Source: Opitutales bacterium (GTDB lineage: Bacteria > Verrucomicrobiota > Verrucomicrobiia > Opitutales > Opitutaceae). Taken from it: a stretch of DNA of 48,101 nt. Below are positions 1 through 9,791 of this stretch, piece by piece. Made by a program: the position numbers and the translations under genes. The stretch covers positions 1 to 48,101 of the forward strand of contig OMJT01000188.1 of NCBI GenBank assembly GCA_900299415.1. The letters run 5' to 3'. The notes below the pieces were generated by a model. The model worked only from the letters and a program-made list of their open reading frames with translations, made no database searches and had not been told where the DNA came from. Within the stretch, counting starts at the first letter, position 1. Every line of letters begins with the position of its first letter.

Positions 1-1208
1 CCGGGGTCTGGGGGGGGTGGGCGCCTGTCGAAGTGCGCGCGCCCCAACCTCCGGGCGGGCCCCAGCGGGGGGGCGAGCCGGGGCTCGCGGGGAGGGGCCG
101 ACCCCGCCGCGCCGCCGCGGCCACCACCACCACCCGCGCCGCCTCCGGCGGCGTTGCGCCGGCCACCCCACCCGCCCCACGAGCCATCGGACTCGTAGGC
201 GCGGAGGCCATTATCCAGCAGGTTCATGAAGGTCGGTGTGTCGCCCTCGCTGATGAAGGAGCCCTTCTCGCCGGGCGGAGTCCAGACGCGGAAGCCCATC
301 GCCGTGAGCTGCTCGGAGGTGAGGCCCGAGAAGCCGAAATAATCCTCCACGTCACCCGCCGCCATGCCTTTGCCGTCGCCCCAGACGCGGTACATCCCGC
401 CGAGCACGCCGCGGCTGGAGATATTCTCCTGGGTCCAGGCGGAGCCGAGCAGAACCTGATTCTCCGGCGTATGCGACCGCGCGGCACCATAGCCGAAGCT
501 GATCATCGCGAGGGTCCAGGTCTGTACGCCGGGCCAGTTCGGACGGATGTAGCGGGCGTTGACCCCGTCTTGATCACCCCACGGAATGATCACCAGCTTC
601 TTCGAGACCTTGTCCTGGACCGAAGCCCACTGCGGAGTTTTAGAATACTGGTCGTAGATCGACTTGAGCGCACGGGCGATCGTGCTTTGTCCGCCGCCGG
701 CGGTAACGAAGACCGGGCCGGGGATATTGACCAGCAGGAGCGACTTGATGAGGTTGGAGCCGTCGGTGTCCTTCGAGTAGTCGCCACCGAACTCGACGTT
801 GCCCCATTTAACCTTCGACCGCACCTCGGCCGGAGTCGGGTAGGCTTGGTTGTGGACCTTGAGGTTCGCGTAAACCTTTTCATAACCGTCCACGAGTTCG
901 TCGATCCACTTGTCATGGCCCACCGGCCAACGATGGGAAGTCTGCTGGCCACGGCCCTGGTTGTACTGGGTGGTCCCCTTGCCATCGCCCTTCCAGTGGA
1001 TGTTGGCGCTCGCGTAGATGAGTCCCTCGAGCTTGAAGTCCGCGGTATAAAGCAGGGCGCGGATGACCGTATTGACGTCGTCCAGCTCGGGATCCTGCGT
1101 GATAACAACGCGAGGCTTCGCCGGCGCGGCAGCAGCCGAGGCGGCGGGAACGAGCAGACCCAAGGCGAACGGGGCGACAAGGGCGCGGAGCAGTGAGGTC
1201 GGGTTCAT
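1..1208 (-). CDS. DUF1593 (nucleoside hydrolase-like) secreted protein, 3' end cut by window
   Basis: The reading frame opens at an ATG at 1208 and stays open to the window edge, about 402 codons, so it has no stop and is missing from the ORF track. It begins with a signal peptide (MNPTSLLRALVAPFALG, then an Ala-rich stretch). The mature part starts KPRVVITQDPELDDVNT and continues with LLYTADFKLEGLI and GGGQSTIARALKSI. These match the DUF1593 (PF07632) family, a nucleoside-hydrolase-like fold often annotated as cellulose-binding protein; the substrate is not known. From about residue 338 the sequence becomes a Gly/Arg/Ala-rich tract and then a low-complexity Pro/Arg tail that does not resemble the family. 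The tail may be real or may reflect base errors in homopolymer runs at the end. It is divergent from the aldo/keto reductase. Confidence 0.8.
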   Translation of the reverse strand, partial: MNPTSLLRALVAPFALGLLVPAASAAAAPAKPRVVITQDPELDDVNTVIRALLYTADFKLEGLIYASANIHWKGDGKGTTQYNQGRGQQTSHRWPVGHDKWIDELVDGYEKVYANLKVHNQAYPTPAEVRSKVKWGNVEFGGDYSKDTDGSNLIKSLLLVNIPGPVFVTAGGGQSTIARALKSIYDQYSKTPQWASVQDKVSKKLVIIPWGDQDGVNARYIRPNWPGVQTWTLAMISFGYGAARSHTPENQVLLGSAWTQENISSRGVLGGMYRVWGDGKGMAAGDVEDYFGFSGLTSEQLTAMGFRVWTPPGEKGSFISEGDTPTFMNLLDNGLRAYESDGSWGGWGGRRNAAGGGAGGGGGRGGAAGSAPPREPRLAPPLGPARRLGRAHFDRRPPPPDP

Positions 1209-1258
1209 TTTCATGTAGGGTCACAGTGCCGTCCGGGCCATCCGGGGCGCGGGCATGC

Positions 1259-1379
1259 ATCTTAGGGAAAGCAGTGGGGTTTGGCCGGGAGAGAATACCC
1301 AGCATCGGCCCGGATTGTAGCCTAAACCCGTGCGGTGCTCTTCCCGCAATGGGCGTGTAAACTGCCCGGATCCTAAGAT
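1259..1379. promoter_or_regulatory. Nested inverted repeats in the divergent DUF1593/AKR spacer
   Basis: The 227-base spacer between two divergent genes contains ATCTTAGG at 1259-1266 and its exact complement CCTAAGAT at 1372-1379. Inside these lie GGGTTTGGC (1277-1285) and GCCTAAACCC (1320-1329), complementary except for one extra base. The region must hold both promoters. The dyads could be operator arms or the ends of a small decayed element. No clear -10/-35 pair is assigned. Confidence 0.35.
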
Positions 1380-1435
1380 TTCGGCCCCGCCCGATTCGGG
1401 CTTCCCAAGGGCGTTCCCGGAAGCAATCTGGCGGC

Positions 1436-2437
1436 GTGTCTACCCCGGCCTTCTCCTCTCCTCGCGCAATCGCCCTCCCTGACCGAGGTCTCTTTCCGGC
1501 CGTCGGCCTCGGCACCTGGAAACTCCCGAAGCCCCAGGCCCCAGGGCTCGTGCAGGCCGCGATCGGCGCGGGGTACCGTCACCTCGACTGCGCCTGCGAC
1601 TACGGCAACGAGCGCGCGGTGGGGGCCGGCATCGCCACGGCGCTGCGGGACAAGCTGTGCCGTCGCGACGAACTCTGGGTGACCTCGAAGCTCTGGAACA
1701 CCTACCACGAGCCGAAGCATGTCCGGGCCGCCTGCGAGCGCTCGCTCAAAGACCTCGGGCTCGAGGTGCTCGACCTATATCTGGTCCACTTCCCGATTGC
1801 GCTGGCGTTCGTGCCATTCGATGTCCGCTACCCGCCCGAGTGGTTCCACGACCCAAAGGCCGCGCAGCCGGCGATGAAGCCGATCGACGTGCCGTACCGC
1901 GAGACATGGGGCGCGATGGAGGAGCTGCAGCGCGCCGGCCTCGTGAAGCGCATCGGCGTGTGCAACCTGAATATCTCGATGCTCCGCGACCTGCTCGCGC
2001 AGTGCTCGATCCGCCCGGCCGTCCACCAGCTGGAGATGCACCCGTACCTCGTGCAGCCGCGCCAGCTGCGGTACTGCCAGCAGGAGCGAATCGCGGTCAC
2101 GGCCTTCTCCCCGCTCGGCGCTCCGTCCTACCTGCCGCTTGGCATGGCGCTGGCGAACGAGTCGGTGCTGGTGGACCCCGTCGTCACTCGCATCGCCGCC
2201 GCGCATGGCCGGACACCGGCGCAGGTCGTGCTGCGATGGGGCGTGCAACGCGGCTGCGTCGTCATCCCGAAGACACAGTCCCCCACCCGGCTCGCCGAGA
2301 ACCTGGCCCTGGGCGACTTCACGCTAACCGTGGAGGAAATGCAGGCGATCGACGGCCTGGACCGGAACCGACGGTTCAACGACCCGGGTCATTTCTGCGA
2401 GAAGGCGTTCAACACCTTCTTCCCGATCTTCGACTGA
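1436..2437 (+). CDS. Aldo/keto reductase, xylose-reductase-like
   Basis: This is a 333-residue NAD(P)H-dependent (beta/alpha)8-barrel reductase that should reduce aldehydes or aldoses to alcohols in the cytoplasm. The catalytic tetrad is visible: Asp and Tyr in LDCACDYGNE, Lys in VTSKLWNTYH and His in LYLVHFPIA. The coenzyme-binding end is IPKTQSPTRLAENL, and the C terminus RFNDPGHF resembles fungal D-xylose reductases. The start is a GTG giving MSTPAFSSP, with no upstream Shine-Dalgarno. The gene stands alone, divergent from the DUF1593 gene and convergent with tpiA. A sugar-polyol role fits the family, but the substrate cannot be read from sequence. Confidence 0.88.
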   Translation: MSTPAFSSPRAIALPDRGLFPAVGLGTWKLPKPQAPGLVQAAIGAGYRHLDCACDYGNERAVGAGIATALRDKLCRRDELWVTSKLWNTYHEPKHVRAACERSLKDLGLEVLDLYLVHFPIALAFVPFDVRYPPEWFHDPKAAQPAMKPIDVPYRETWGAMEELQRAGLVKRIGVCNLNISMLRDLLAQCSIRPAVHQLEMHPYLVQPRQLRYCQQERIAVTAFSPLGAPSYLPLGMALANESVLVDPVVTRIAAAHGRTPAQVVLRWGVQRGCVVIPKTQSPTRLAENLALGDFTLTVEEMQAIDGLDRNRRFNDPGHFCEKAFNTFFPIFD

Positions 2438-2452
2438 CGCGGCCCAGGCATG

Positions 2453-2481
2453 AAAAAAGGGCAGCTGGGAATCAGCCCCCC
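2453..2481 (-). terminator. Rho-independent terminator of tpiA
   Basis: On the minus strand a nine-pair stem (GGGGGGCTG with CAGCTGCCC, one mismatch and one G-U) with loop ATTCC is followed by six T residues. It lies just beyond the tpiA stop and within the convergent spacer with the aldo/keto reductase. Confidence 0.6.
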
Positions 2482-2506
2482 TAGTGGATGACAAAGGCAA
2501 CGGCCC

Positions 2507-3277
2507 TTACTTTGCCGCGGCGGCAGTCTTGACGAGCTCGGTGAAGCTGCGGGACTCGAGGCTGGCGCCGCCGATGAGGCCGCCGTCGATATCCTTCTGG
2601 GCGAGCAGCTCGGGGGCATTGGCCGGCTTCATCGACCCGCCGTAGAGAATGCGGACCTTCTGCGCGGCGGCCTCGCCAAAGAGTTTGGTGAGAAGGTCGC
2701 GGATGAAGGCGTGCACCTCCTGCGCCTGCTCGGTTGTGGCCACCTTTCCGGTACCGATCGCCCAGACGGGCTCGTAGGCGACGATCAGGCCGGGGGCCTG
2801 GTCCTTGGAGACACCCTCAAGGCCCTTCTCGGTCTGGGTCTGCACGACCTTGAGCGTGCTGCCGGACTCGCGCTCGGCGAGCGTCTCACCGACACAGAGG
2901 ATGGGCCGGAGCTGGTTCTTGAAGGCGGCAAGGACCTTCTGGTTGATAAAAGCGTCGGTCTCGCCGAAGTAACTGCGGCGCTCGCTGTGGCCAAGGATGA
3001 CGTGCGTGGCGAAGAACGCCCGCAACATCGGGGCAGAGATCTCGCCGGTGAAGGCGCCGCTCGCCTCGGGGTGCATGTTCTGGGCACCGAGCTTGACGAG
3101 CGTGCCGTCGAGAACGGGGGCGACGGTCGTGAGCGCGGTGAACGGCGGGCAGATCACGACGTCGACGTCGGGCTGCTTGCCGACCGCGACGGCGATCTCC
3201 TGCGCGAGGGCGAGCGCCTCGGCCGGCGTCTTGTTCATCTTCCAGTTACCAGCGATGAGTTTTTTGCGGAGGATCAT
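2507..3277 (-). CDS. tpiA: Triosephosphate isomerase
   Basis: This 256-residue protein interconverts dihydroxyacetone phosphate and glyceraldehyde 3-phosphate. The N-terminal substrate-binding GNWKMN (Asn11, Lys13), the catalytic His in ILGHSERR, the catalytic Glu in AYEPVWAIGTG (with the flexible lid loop after it) and the phosphate-binding LYGGSMKPANA are all present. Length is normal. The start is the ATG giving MILRKKLIAGNWK; an internal start is unlikely because GNWK lies so close. It is the last gene of gap-pgk-tpiA, 83 bases after pgk, and is followed by a terminator. Confidence 0.97.
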   Translation of the reverse strand: MILRKKLIAGNWKMNKTPAEALALAQEIAVAVGKQPDVDVVICPPFTALTTVAPVLDGTLVKLGAQNMHPEASGAFTGEISAPMLRAFFATHVILGHSERRSYFGETDAFINQKVLAAFKNQLRPILCVGETLAERESGSTLKVVQTQTEKGLEGVSKDQAPGLIVAYEPVWAIGTGKVATTEQAQEVHAFIRDLLTKLFGEAAAQKVRILYGGSMKPANAPELLAQKDIDGGLIGGASLESRSFTELVKTAAAAK

Positions 3278-3304
3278 GTTGAGAGTAAGGGTACCTTGAA
3301 TCGG

Positions 3305-3356
3305 GAACTCAGGAAATCAGGAAGCCTATTCCTCTTTCGGCTGAGTTCCTGATTTC
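3305..3356. repeat. Palindromic element made of 8-base units in pgk-tpiA spacer
   Basis: Two tandem 8-mers, GAACTCAG and GAAATCAG (3305-3320), are followed after 20 bases by the inverted units CTGAGTTC and CTGATTTC (3341-3356). Each right unit is the exact complement of a left unit, although in swapped order, so alternative hairpins can form. The element fills the untranslated spacer between pgk and tpiA and should be transcribed. It resembles short-unit repeat palindromes found between genes in many environmental bacteria. Confidence 0.7.
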
Positions 3357-3360
3357 TTGA

Positions 3361-4641
3361 TTAGGTTTCAAGGAAGGCCACGCCGGGGAGAACCTTGCCT
3401 TCGAGGAGTTCGAGGCTGGCGCCGCCGACGGTAGAGCAATGGGTAACCTTGTCGACGATCTTGCATTTCTTGGCGGCCGTGGCGGTGTCGCCGCCGCCGA
3501 CCACCGTGACCGCGCCCTTGGAGGTGGCTAACGCGAACGCGGCGGCCATGGCCTTGGTGCCCTCGGCAAATTTCTCGACCTCGAACACGCCCGGGGGGCC
3601 GTTCCAGATGATCGTCCGGGCCCGGCCGATGACTTGGGCAAACAGGTCGCGCGACTTGGGGCCGGCATCGAGACCCATCCAGCCGGCCGGGATGCCGGCC
3701 TGATCGTCCGCCACGCCAGTCTTCACGGCCGCGATTTCCTCGGGTGAGCCGGGGAAACGGTCGGCGGTGATGAAATCGACCGGCAGCGTGATCTTCACGC
3801 CCTTGGCCTTCGCCTTGTCGAAAAGCTCCTTCGCGATCTTCGCACCCTCGGGGTCGAAGAGGCTGGTGCCGATTTCCATGTTCCCGAGGACCTTCTTGAA
3901 CGTAAAGGACATGCCGCCGCCGATGATGATTTCGTCGGATTTCTCGAGCAGGTTGTTGATGAGCGGAATCTTGTCGGCGATCTTCGCGCCGCCGAGGATG
4001 GCGAGCAGCGGGCGAGCCGGGGCATCGATCACCTTGGCGAAGGCATTGAGCTCGGCCTCCATCAGGAAGCCAGCCGCCTTGTCTTTGAGCAGCACGCCAA
4101 CCATCGAGCTGTGCGCGCGATGGGCCGTGCCGAAGGCGTCGTTCACATAGACGTCGGCGAGCCGGGAAAGCGAGGCGCGGAAGGCCTCGACGTTCTTCGG
4201 GTCGGCCTTGACCGACTTCTCGGTGCCGTCGGCCTGCTTTTCCTTCACCTTACCCTCCTCCTCGAGGTGGAAGCGCAAGTTCTCGAGCAGCACGACGTCG
4301 CCAGCCTTGAGCCGACCGGGGGCGCAGGCGGCCTCCACGGCGGGGCCGACGCAATCATCGAGGAACGTCACGGGCTTCCCGAGCAGCTTCGCCAGTTCGT
4401 CGGCGACGGGCTTGAGCGAGAACTTGGCGATCCGCTTGCCATCCGGCCGGCCGAGATGGCTGGCCAGCACGACCGCCGCGCCCTGCGCCAGGGCGTACTG
4501 GATGGTTGGCAGGGCGGCGACGATGCGGGCGTTGTTCGTGATTGCTCCGGTGGCCTTGTCCTGCGGGACGTTGAAGTCGACGCGGATGAAGACGCGTTTG
4601 CCGGCGAGGCCGAGTTCGCGAATGGACTTGAATTTGGGCAT
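3361..4641 (-). CDS. pgk: Phosphoglycerate kinase
   Basis: The enzyme transfers phosphate from 1,3-bisphosphoglycerate to ADP. The N-domain shows RVDFNVP and SHLGRPDG, substrate-binding signatures. The C-domain has [14 protein letters not shown] and the glycine-rich nucleotide region [13 protein letters not shown]. At 426 residues it is somewhat longer than the usual 385-400, mainly from a charged insertion at about residues 127-150 ([16 protein letters not shown]). The start is supported by a GGAGG seven bases upstream, which is rare in this window. It sits between gap and tpiA in a minus-strand operon, and both flanking spacers contain repeat palindromes. Confidence 0.97.
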   Translation of the reverse strand: MPKFKSIRELGLAGKRVFIRVDFNVPQDKATGAITNNARIVAALPTIQYALAQGAAVVLASHLGRPDGKRIAKFSLKPVADELAKLLGKPVTFLDDCVGPAVEAACAPGRLKAGDVVLLENLRFHLEEEGKVKEKQADGTEKSVKADPKNVEAFRASLSRLADVYVNDAFGTAHRAHSSMVGVLLKDKAAGFLMEAELNAFAKVIDAPARPLLAILGGAKIADKIPLINNLLEKSDEIIIGGGMSFTFKKVLGNMEIGTSLFDPEGAKIAKELFDKAKAKGVKITLPVDFITADRFPGSPEEIAAVKTGVADDQAGIPAGWMGLDAGPKSRDLFAQVIGRARTIIWNGPPGVFEVEKFAEGTKAMAAAFALATSKGAVTVVGGGDTATAAKKCKIVDKVTHCSTVGGASLELLEGKVLPGVAFLET

Positions 4642-4648
4642 GGGAATT

Positions 4649-4653
4649 CCTCC
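4649..4653 (-). promoter_or_regulatory. Shine-Dalgarno GGAGG of pgk
   Basis: GGAGG on the minus strand lies seven bases before the pgk ATG. It fixes the pgk start and is nearly unique here, since most other genes in the window have C/T-rich leaders with no such motif. Confidence 0.75.
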
Positions 4654-4659
4654 AAAAAA

Positions 4660-4727
4660 TTAACCACGGAACCCCCGGATCACACGGAAGTATTTCGTTC
4701 CGTGTTCTCGGTGATTTCCGTGGTTAA
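4660..4727. repeat. Palindromic element of 9-base units in gap-pgk spacer
   Basis: On the minus strand three 9-mers, ACCACGGAA, ATCACCGAG and AACACGGAA, are followed by a short loop and three inverted 9-mers beginning TTCCGTGTG and ending TTCCGTGGT. The outer arms TTAACCACGGAA (4660-4671) and TTCCGTGGTTAA (4716-4727) are exact complements, as are inner ACACGGAA and TTCCGTGT. The transcript of the gap-pgk spacer can therefore fold into a long hairpin. Shadow ORFs read it as Thr-Glu repeats; it is not coding. Confidence 0.85.
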
Positions 4728-4738
4728 GGGATCGGCAA

Positions 4739-5857
<1,119 letters not shown>

Positions 5858-5951
5858 TCAACACCCCGAGAACGGGGATGCAAGCGATTTGGCGGGCGAA
5901 AAATGAATAGTCGCCCCTGCACCAAATCATGCCGGTTTCGTGCCAAAACCC

Positions 5952-8411
5952 TCAGCCGCCATCCCAGGACCAGAGGCCGCAGCCCAAAGCCGGCAGGAAA
6001 AGCTCGCGTTCAACGTGCTGGCGGGCACCGGGGCCCTCGAGCCCGCGAAAGACATCGGCGTCAGCCAACTGGCGCCAGTGACCGGCGGCGGTGACGTCGT
6101 CGAGCGGGATACTCACCTCGCGGTAGGTCGGGTTCACAGCGAATAGCAACTGCTGTCCGCCCTGCGATCGGTCGGCATTATAAACCACGGCTGCCGCTGT
6201 GGAGTCGGGCGCAAAAAAGAACTGGAAAAAACCGTCCGCCGATCGGTCGTATTGCCGGAGCAGCCGGCCGCCCTCACTGCGACGGAAGGCGATCCACGCG
6301 GCGAAGTAGGCATGGGTTCCCGGGAAACGGTGCAGCCTCCGGTAATCAAGTGCGTTCAGATCGCCCCGCAGGTAGGTGTTGTTTACACCCTGCTTGGAGC
6401 GCAGGAAGTCCTGCCCTGCGGCGAGCATCGGGATACCGATGGACGCGAACAGGATCGCCGCCATGAGGTGGGTGCGACGGCGATCGTTCTCGGTGGGAGC
6501 CTGGCCGCTGCCGTCGGCGTTTTCGGTGATTTGGTCGATCCAGGTGCGGTCGTCATGCGACTCCACGTAGTTCACCGTCTGGGCCGGCCACTTGGCGAAG
6601 TACCAAGGAGAACCCCGAAGGAAATATTCGAACTGTTCACGGCTGGCGCCGCCGCGGACGTAATCGCGCACGAAATATCGGTAGCCGTCGTTCCACGAAG
6701 CGTAACCAGTGTCGCGCAGGGCGCCGGCGATGTGGCCGCGGAAGCTCCACGGCTCAGCAATGAGGATAATGTCGGGCTTTACCTGCTTTAGCCGGCGCTC
6801 GAGGTCCACCAGCACATCGCGGCCGATCAGTTCGGCGAGATCAAAACGGAAGCCATCCACACCGTAGGCCTCCACCAAGTGAATCAAGCTGTCGGCGATC
6901 AACCGCCGGGCCATCGCCGAACGGCAGCGCACGTCGTTGCCACAGCCGCTCCAGTTCGTGAGCTGGCCGAGACTGTCGACCTCAAAATAGTAGAGCCGAT
7001 CGATCAGCATGAGGTGCGCCGGCTCGCCGACGTGGTTGTAGACGACATCCAGAATCACCGCAAGGCCGCGCCGGTGTAGCGCCCGCACGAGGTCCTGCAA
7101 CTCCCGGACGCCCGAGGCCCGCGCGGGATCGAGGCTATAGCTGCCTTCCGGGGCGAAGTAGTTGTTGGTCATGTAACCCCAATGGTACTCGCCGCGAGTC
7201 TGGTTATCGAACTCCTGCACGGGCTGGAGTTCCACCGCGTTTACTCCGAGTTGAGCGAGGTAGAAGTCGGGACTCTCGACCCATTTCGTCAGACCGGTGA
7301 AACCGAGTCGCTCGGCATCGCTAAGGTCCAGCGGAGCCTTCGCCGTGAGATCGCGCACATGGGCCTCGGCGATGACGAGGTCCTGCCATGCCGGGGTGCG
7401 GAAGGACCGGTCACCCGACCCGATCCGAGCGCGATCGAGCACGATTCCTGGTCCATCGCGATCGACCGCGGCCAACGCATAAGGATCGAGAATGCGGAGC
7501 TCGGGACGATATCCGCCGTGAGGTCCAACTGGGCCCGCAACAGAATACCAATAGAACCACCCGTGCAGGTTGCCATCGAGCGCGATCTCCCAAGCTCCCC
7601 GCCACGCGCCGTCGGCCTCCTCGCGCCGCTCCAACACGTACCGGTGCGGCAACGCCACACCGGCCAGTTCTTCGCAGAGCGCCAACTCGACTCGCTGCGC
7701 ACGGGGGGCGAAAAGCCGGAAAACCGTCACCTCGTCCTCCACGAGCGCGCCGAGCGCCAGTTCCGTCGCGAGGTCATAGAAGAAGGCGCCCGGACGTAGG
7801 GGTACGAGCGACTGGTGCTCGTCCCCCCACCCTACGGTCCACGATTGGGTGAGGTCGAGCGGCTCTGCCAACTTGAACCCGAAGAGGTGGCGGCCGGTGC
7901 GTGTGGCATCGAAAAGGCGGTTCACGTTGCCTGACTCGTCGCGCACCTCGTTCGGCGCGCCGGACGGCACCGGCAGCCATTGACCGCGGGCGGTCGCAAA
8001 CTTGAAGCGATGCTCGGTCTGGAAGCGATCAGCCCGGCCCGACCAGACCAAAGCAGGCTCGCCGCCGACCACGCCCGGCACAAGGCACCACTCCTCCCGC
8101 CCGATCGCCTGGGCCCAGCTGTTGAAATCGCCGGCGAGATACACGGCATCGTGGGCCGGATCGAGTTCCGGATGACGGCCAAGGACCACGAAAAAGCAGG
8201 CCTCTCCCGCGGCGTTCACAAAGTAGCCACTCTCGCGTCCGAACACGGCCTCGGGCAGCGGTGCGAGCTGGGCCATTACCATGCATACGTCCTCGCGGCA
8301 GATCGCAAGCGGCGGCGGGTGGCGGGCCCGCCAATCGTGACGAAGCTCGATCACGCCAGAGGTTGGAGACTCAAGCCAGGCCTGGGAAATCGGGTGCTGC
8401 CGAGGCGCCAT
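5952..8411 (-). CDS. GH13 alpha-glucan debranching enzyme (pullulanase/isoamylase-like)
   Basis: The protein has about 819 residues from the chosen ATG (MAPRQHP); upstream in-frame starts at 8450 and 8429 cannot be excluded. N-terminal beta-rich modules resembling starch-binding/CBM48 domains include [11 protein letters not shown]. The catalytic barrel has all four GH13 regions: DVVYNH (I), [14 protein letters not shown] with the nucleophile Asp (II), IAEPWSF with the acid/base Glu (III) and ESHDD (IV). The order and size fit type I pullulanases that cut alpha-1,6 branches of glycogen or starch. No signal peptide is seen, so an intracellular glycogen role is likely. Region IV reads VESHDD where pullulanases usually have VSCHDN. 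It lies upstream of, and on the same strand as, gap. Confidence 0.85.
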   Translation of the reverse strand: MAPRQHPISQAWLESPTSGVIELRHDWRARHPPPLAICREDVCMVMAQLAPLPEAVFGRESGYFVNAAGEACFFVVLGRHPELDPAHDAVYLAGDFNSWAQAIGREEWCLVPGVVGGEPALVWSGRADRFQTEHRFKFATARGQWLPVPSGAPNEVRDESGNVNRLFDATRTGRHLFGFKLAEPLDLTQSWTVGWGDEHQSLVPLRPGAFFYDLATELALGALVEDEVTVFRLFAPRAQRVELALCEELAGVALPHRYVLERREEADGAWRGAWEIALDGNLHGWFYWYSVAGPVGPHGGYRPELRILDPYALAAVDRDGPGIVLDRARIGSGDRSFRTPAWQDLVIAEAHVRDLTAKAPLDLSDAERLGFTGLTKWVESPDFYLAQLGVNAVELQPVQEFDNQTRGEYHWGYMTNNYFAPEGSYSLDPARASGVRELQDLVRALHRRGLAVILDVVYNHVGEPAHLMLIDRLYYFEVDSLGQLTNWSGCGNDVRCRSAMARRLIADSLIHLVEAYGVDGFRFDLAELIGRDVLVDLERRLKQVKPDIILIAEPWSFRGHIAGALRDTGYASWNDGYRYFVRDYVRGGASREQFEYFLRGSPWYFAKWPAQTVNYVESHDDRTWIDQITENADGSGQAPTENDRRRTHLMAAILFASIGIPMLAAGQDFLRSKQGVNNTYLRGDLNALDYRRLHRFPGTHAYFAAWIAFRRSEGGRLLRQYDRSADGFFQFFFAPDSTAAAVVYNADRSQGGQQLLFAVNPTYREVSIPLDDVTAAGHWRQLADADVFRGLEGPGARQHVERELFLPALGCGLWSWDGG

Positions 8412-8620
8412 GGAAGGGGGTGTTAGCATTTGCCGGGCCGGCGGTGGCACAAGCTGGAACTCGGCCGCGCTGGCGGAGGGCAGGTGAAAGCGGAATGCGC
8501 GTTCCGGGGATGGACGCTATTTTGCCGTGCTCGGTTTGCCTCGCCCGCAGAAGATTGAACGGGCGCCCTCGCTTTCACCCTTCACTCACTTTCAGTTTCG
8601 CCTTCACTTCGTCGGCTTCC

Positions 8621-9706
8621 ATGCCCGCCCGCGAAAAGATCCTCGTCGCCCTCTCGGGTGGCGTCGACAGCTCAGTCGCCGCACTCCTGCTCAGGGAGCA
8701 GGGGCATGACGTGCACGCGGCCTACATGAAGAACTGGATCAACGAGGACAACGTGATCGGCGAATGTCCATGGCAGCAGGACATCGTCGACGCCCGGGCG
8801 GTAGCGGACCGAATCGGGATCGGCTTCGAGGTCGTGAACCTGATGCGCGAGTACCGCGAGAAGGTCGTGGCCTACCTGCTCGACGGGTACGCACGGGGCC
8901 TCACACCGAATCCGGACATCATGTGCAACCGCGAGATCAAGTTCGGGGTGTTCCTCCAGTGGGCCCGGGACCACGGCTATGCCGCGGTGGCGACGGGGCA
9001 CTATGCCCGACGGTCGGCGGCACCGGAGGGGGCCTTGTGGGACCTCCGCGAAGGCGCAGACAAGAACAAGGACCAGTCCTACTTCCTCGCCCTGCTCAAC
9101 CAGGAGCAGATCCGCGCGGCCCGCTTCCCCATCGGACACCTCACGAAACCCGAGCTGCGCCGGATCGCCCGTGCCGCGGAGCTGCCTACCGCGAACAAGA
9201 AGGACAGCCAGGGCATCTGCTTCATCGGCGAGGTGAAGATGCAGGACTTTCTCCGCACGTACGTCCCCGACCACCCGGGGCCGATCATCCGGGCCACCGA
9301 CGGGCGCGAACTCGGCCACCACCGCGGACTACACTATTATACCCTCGGCCAGCGTCGAGGCATCGGGGTGCCGTCGAACACCGACCACGAGAACTATGTC
9401 GTTACCGGCAAGCGCGCGGCGGACAACGCGCTGCTGGTCGCCTTCGACCATCCCGACGCGCCGGGGCTCTTCCAGAGCACCGTCCGCGTGCACAGCCTGA
9501 GCTGGATCGGTACGCCCGTCATCGCGCCCCGCCCGCTCGAGGGCCGCGTACGTTACCGCGACCCCCGCATCGCGCTGACGCTTACCCCCGAGGGCGGCGG
9601 CACAGCGCTGGTCGCATTTGCCGAGCCGCAGCGCGCACTCGCCAGCGGGCAAGTCCTGGCGCTGTACGAGGGCGAACGCCTCCTAGGCGGCGGAGTATAC
9701 CTGTAG
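8621..9706 (+). CDS. mnmA: tRNA-specific 2-thiouridylase
   Basis: The 361-residue enzyme thiolates U34 of tRNAs for Lys, Glu and Gln using ATP and a sulfur relay. The PP-loop SGGVDSS is at residues 12-18. The catalytic cysteines are visible as Cys102 in [12 protein letters not shown] and Cys200 in SQGICFIGE. The C-terminal domain begins after [12 protein letters not shown] and ends with a beta barrel. The ORF track extends 120 codons upstream, but conservation begins at [14 protein letters not shown], so I use the ATG at 8621. It is divergent from the debranching-enzyme gene and convergent with fcl. Confidence 0.96.
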   Translation: MPAREKILVALSGGVDSSVAALLLREQGHDVHAAYMKNWINEDNVIGECPWQQDIVDARAVADRIGIGFEVVNLMREYREKVVAYLLDGYARGLTPNPDIMCNREIKFGVFLQWARDHGYAAVATGHYARRSAAPEGALWDLREGADKNKDQSYFLALLNQEQIRAARFPIGHLTKPELRRIARAAELPTANKKDSQGICFIGEVKMQDFLRTYVPDHPGPIIRATDGRELGHHRGLHYYTLGQRRGIGVPSNTDHENYVVTGKRAADNALLVAFDHPDAPGLFQSTVRVHSLSWIGTPVIAPRPLEGRVRYRDPRIALTLTPEGGGTALVAFAEPQRALASGQVLALYEGERLLGGGVYL

Positions 9707-9707
9707 T

Positions 9708-9761
9708 GAAACTGTGAATCTGGGGACCGAGGACCCGAGTTTCAGATCCTCCCTCAGTTTC
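9708..9761. repeat. Imperfect nested dyad between convergent mnmA and fcl
   Basis: GAAACTG (9708-9714) is the complement of CAGTTTC (9755-9761), and an inner ATCTG (9718-9722) is complementary to CAGAT (9743-9747). The element fills most of the convergent spacer and could act as a weak bidirectional terminator, but no T-run follows. Its style resembles a decayed version of the short-unit palindromes near pgk. Confidence 0.4.
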
Positions 9762-9791
9762 TCCGCTTCCCTTTGCTGGCCGACACCTGGC

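Noticed and set aside
33-1196. 387-residue plus-strand ORF over the first gene
   Set aside because: It is the antisense shadow of the DUF1593 gene, whose minus-strand frame has a signal peptide and recognisable family motifs.
8261-8620. Upstream extension of mnmA by 120 residues
   Set aside because: It overlaps the divergent debranching gene and lacks family similarity; mnmA conservation begins at the PP-loop region just after 8621.
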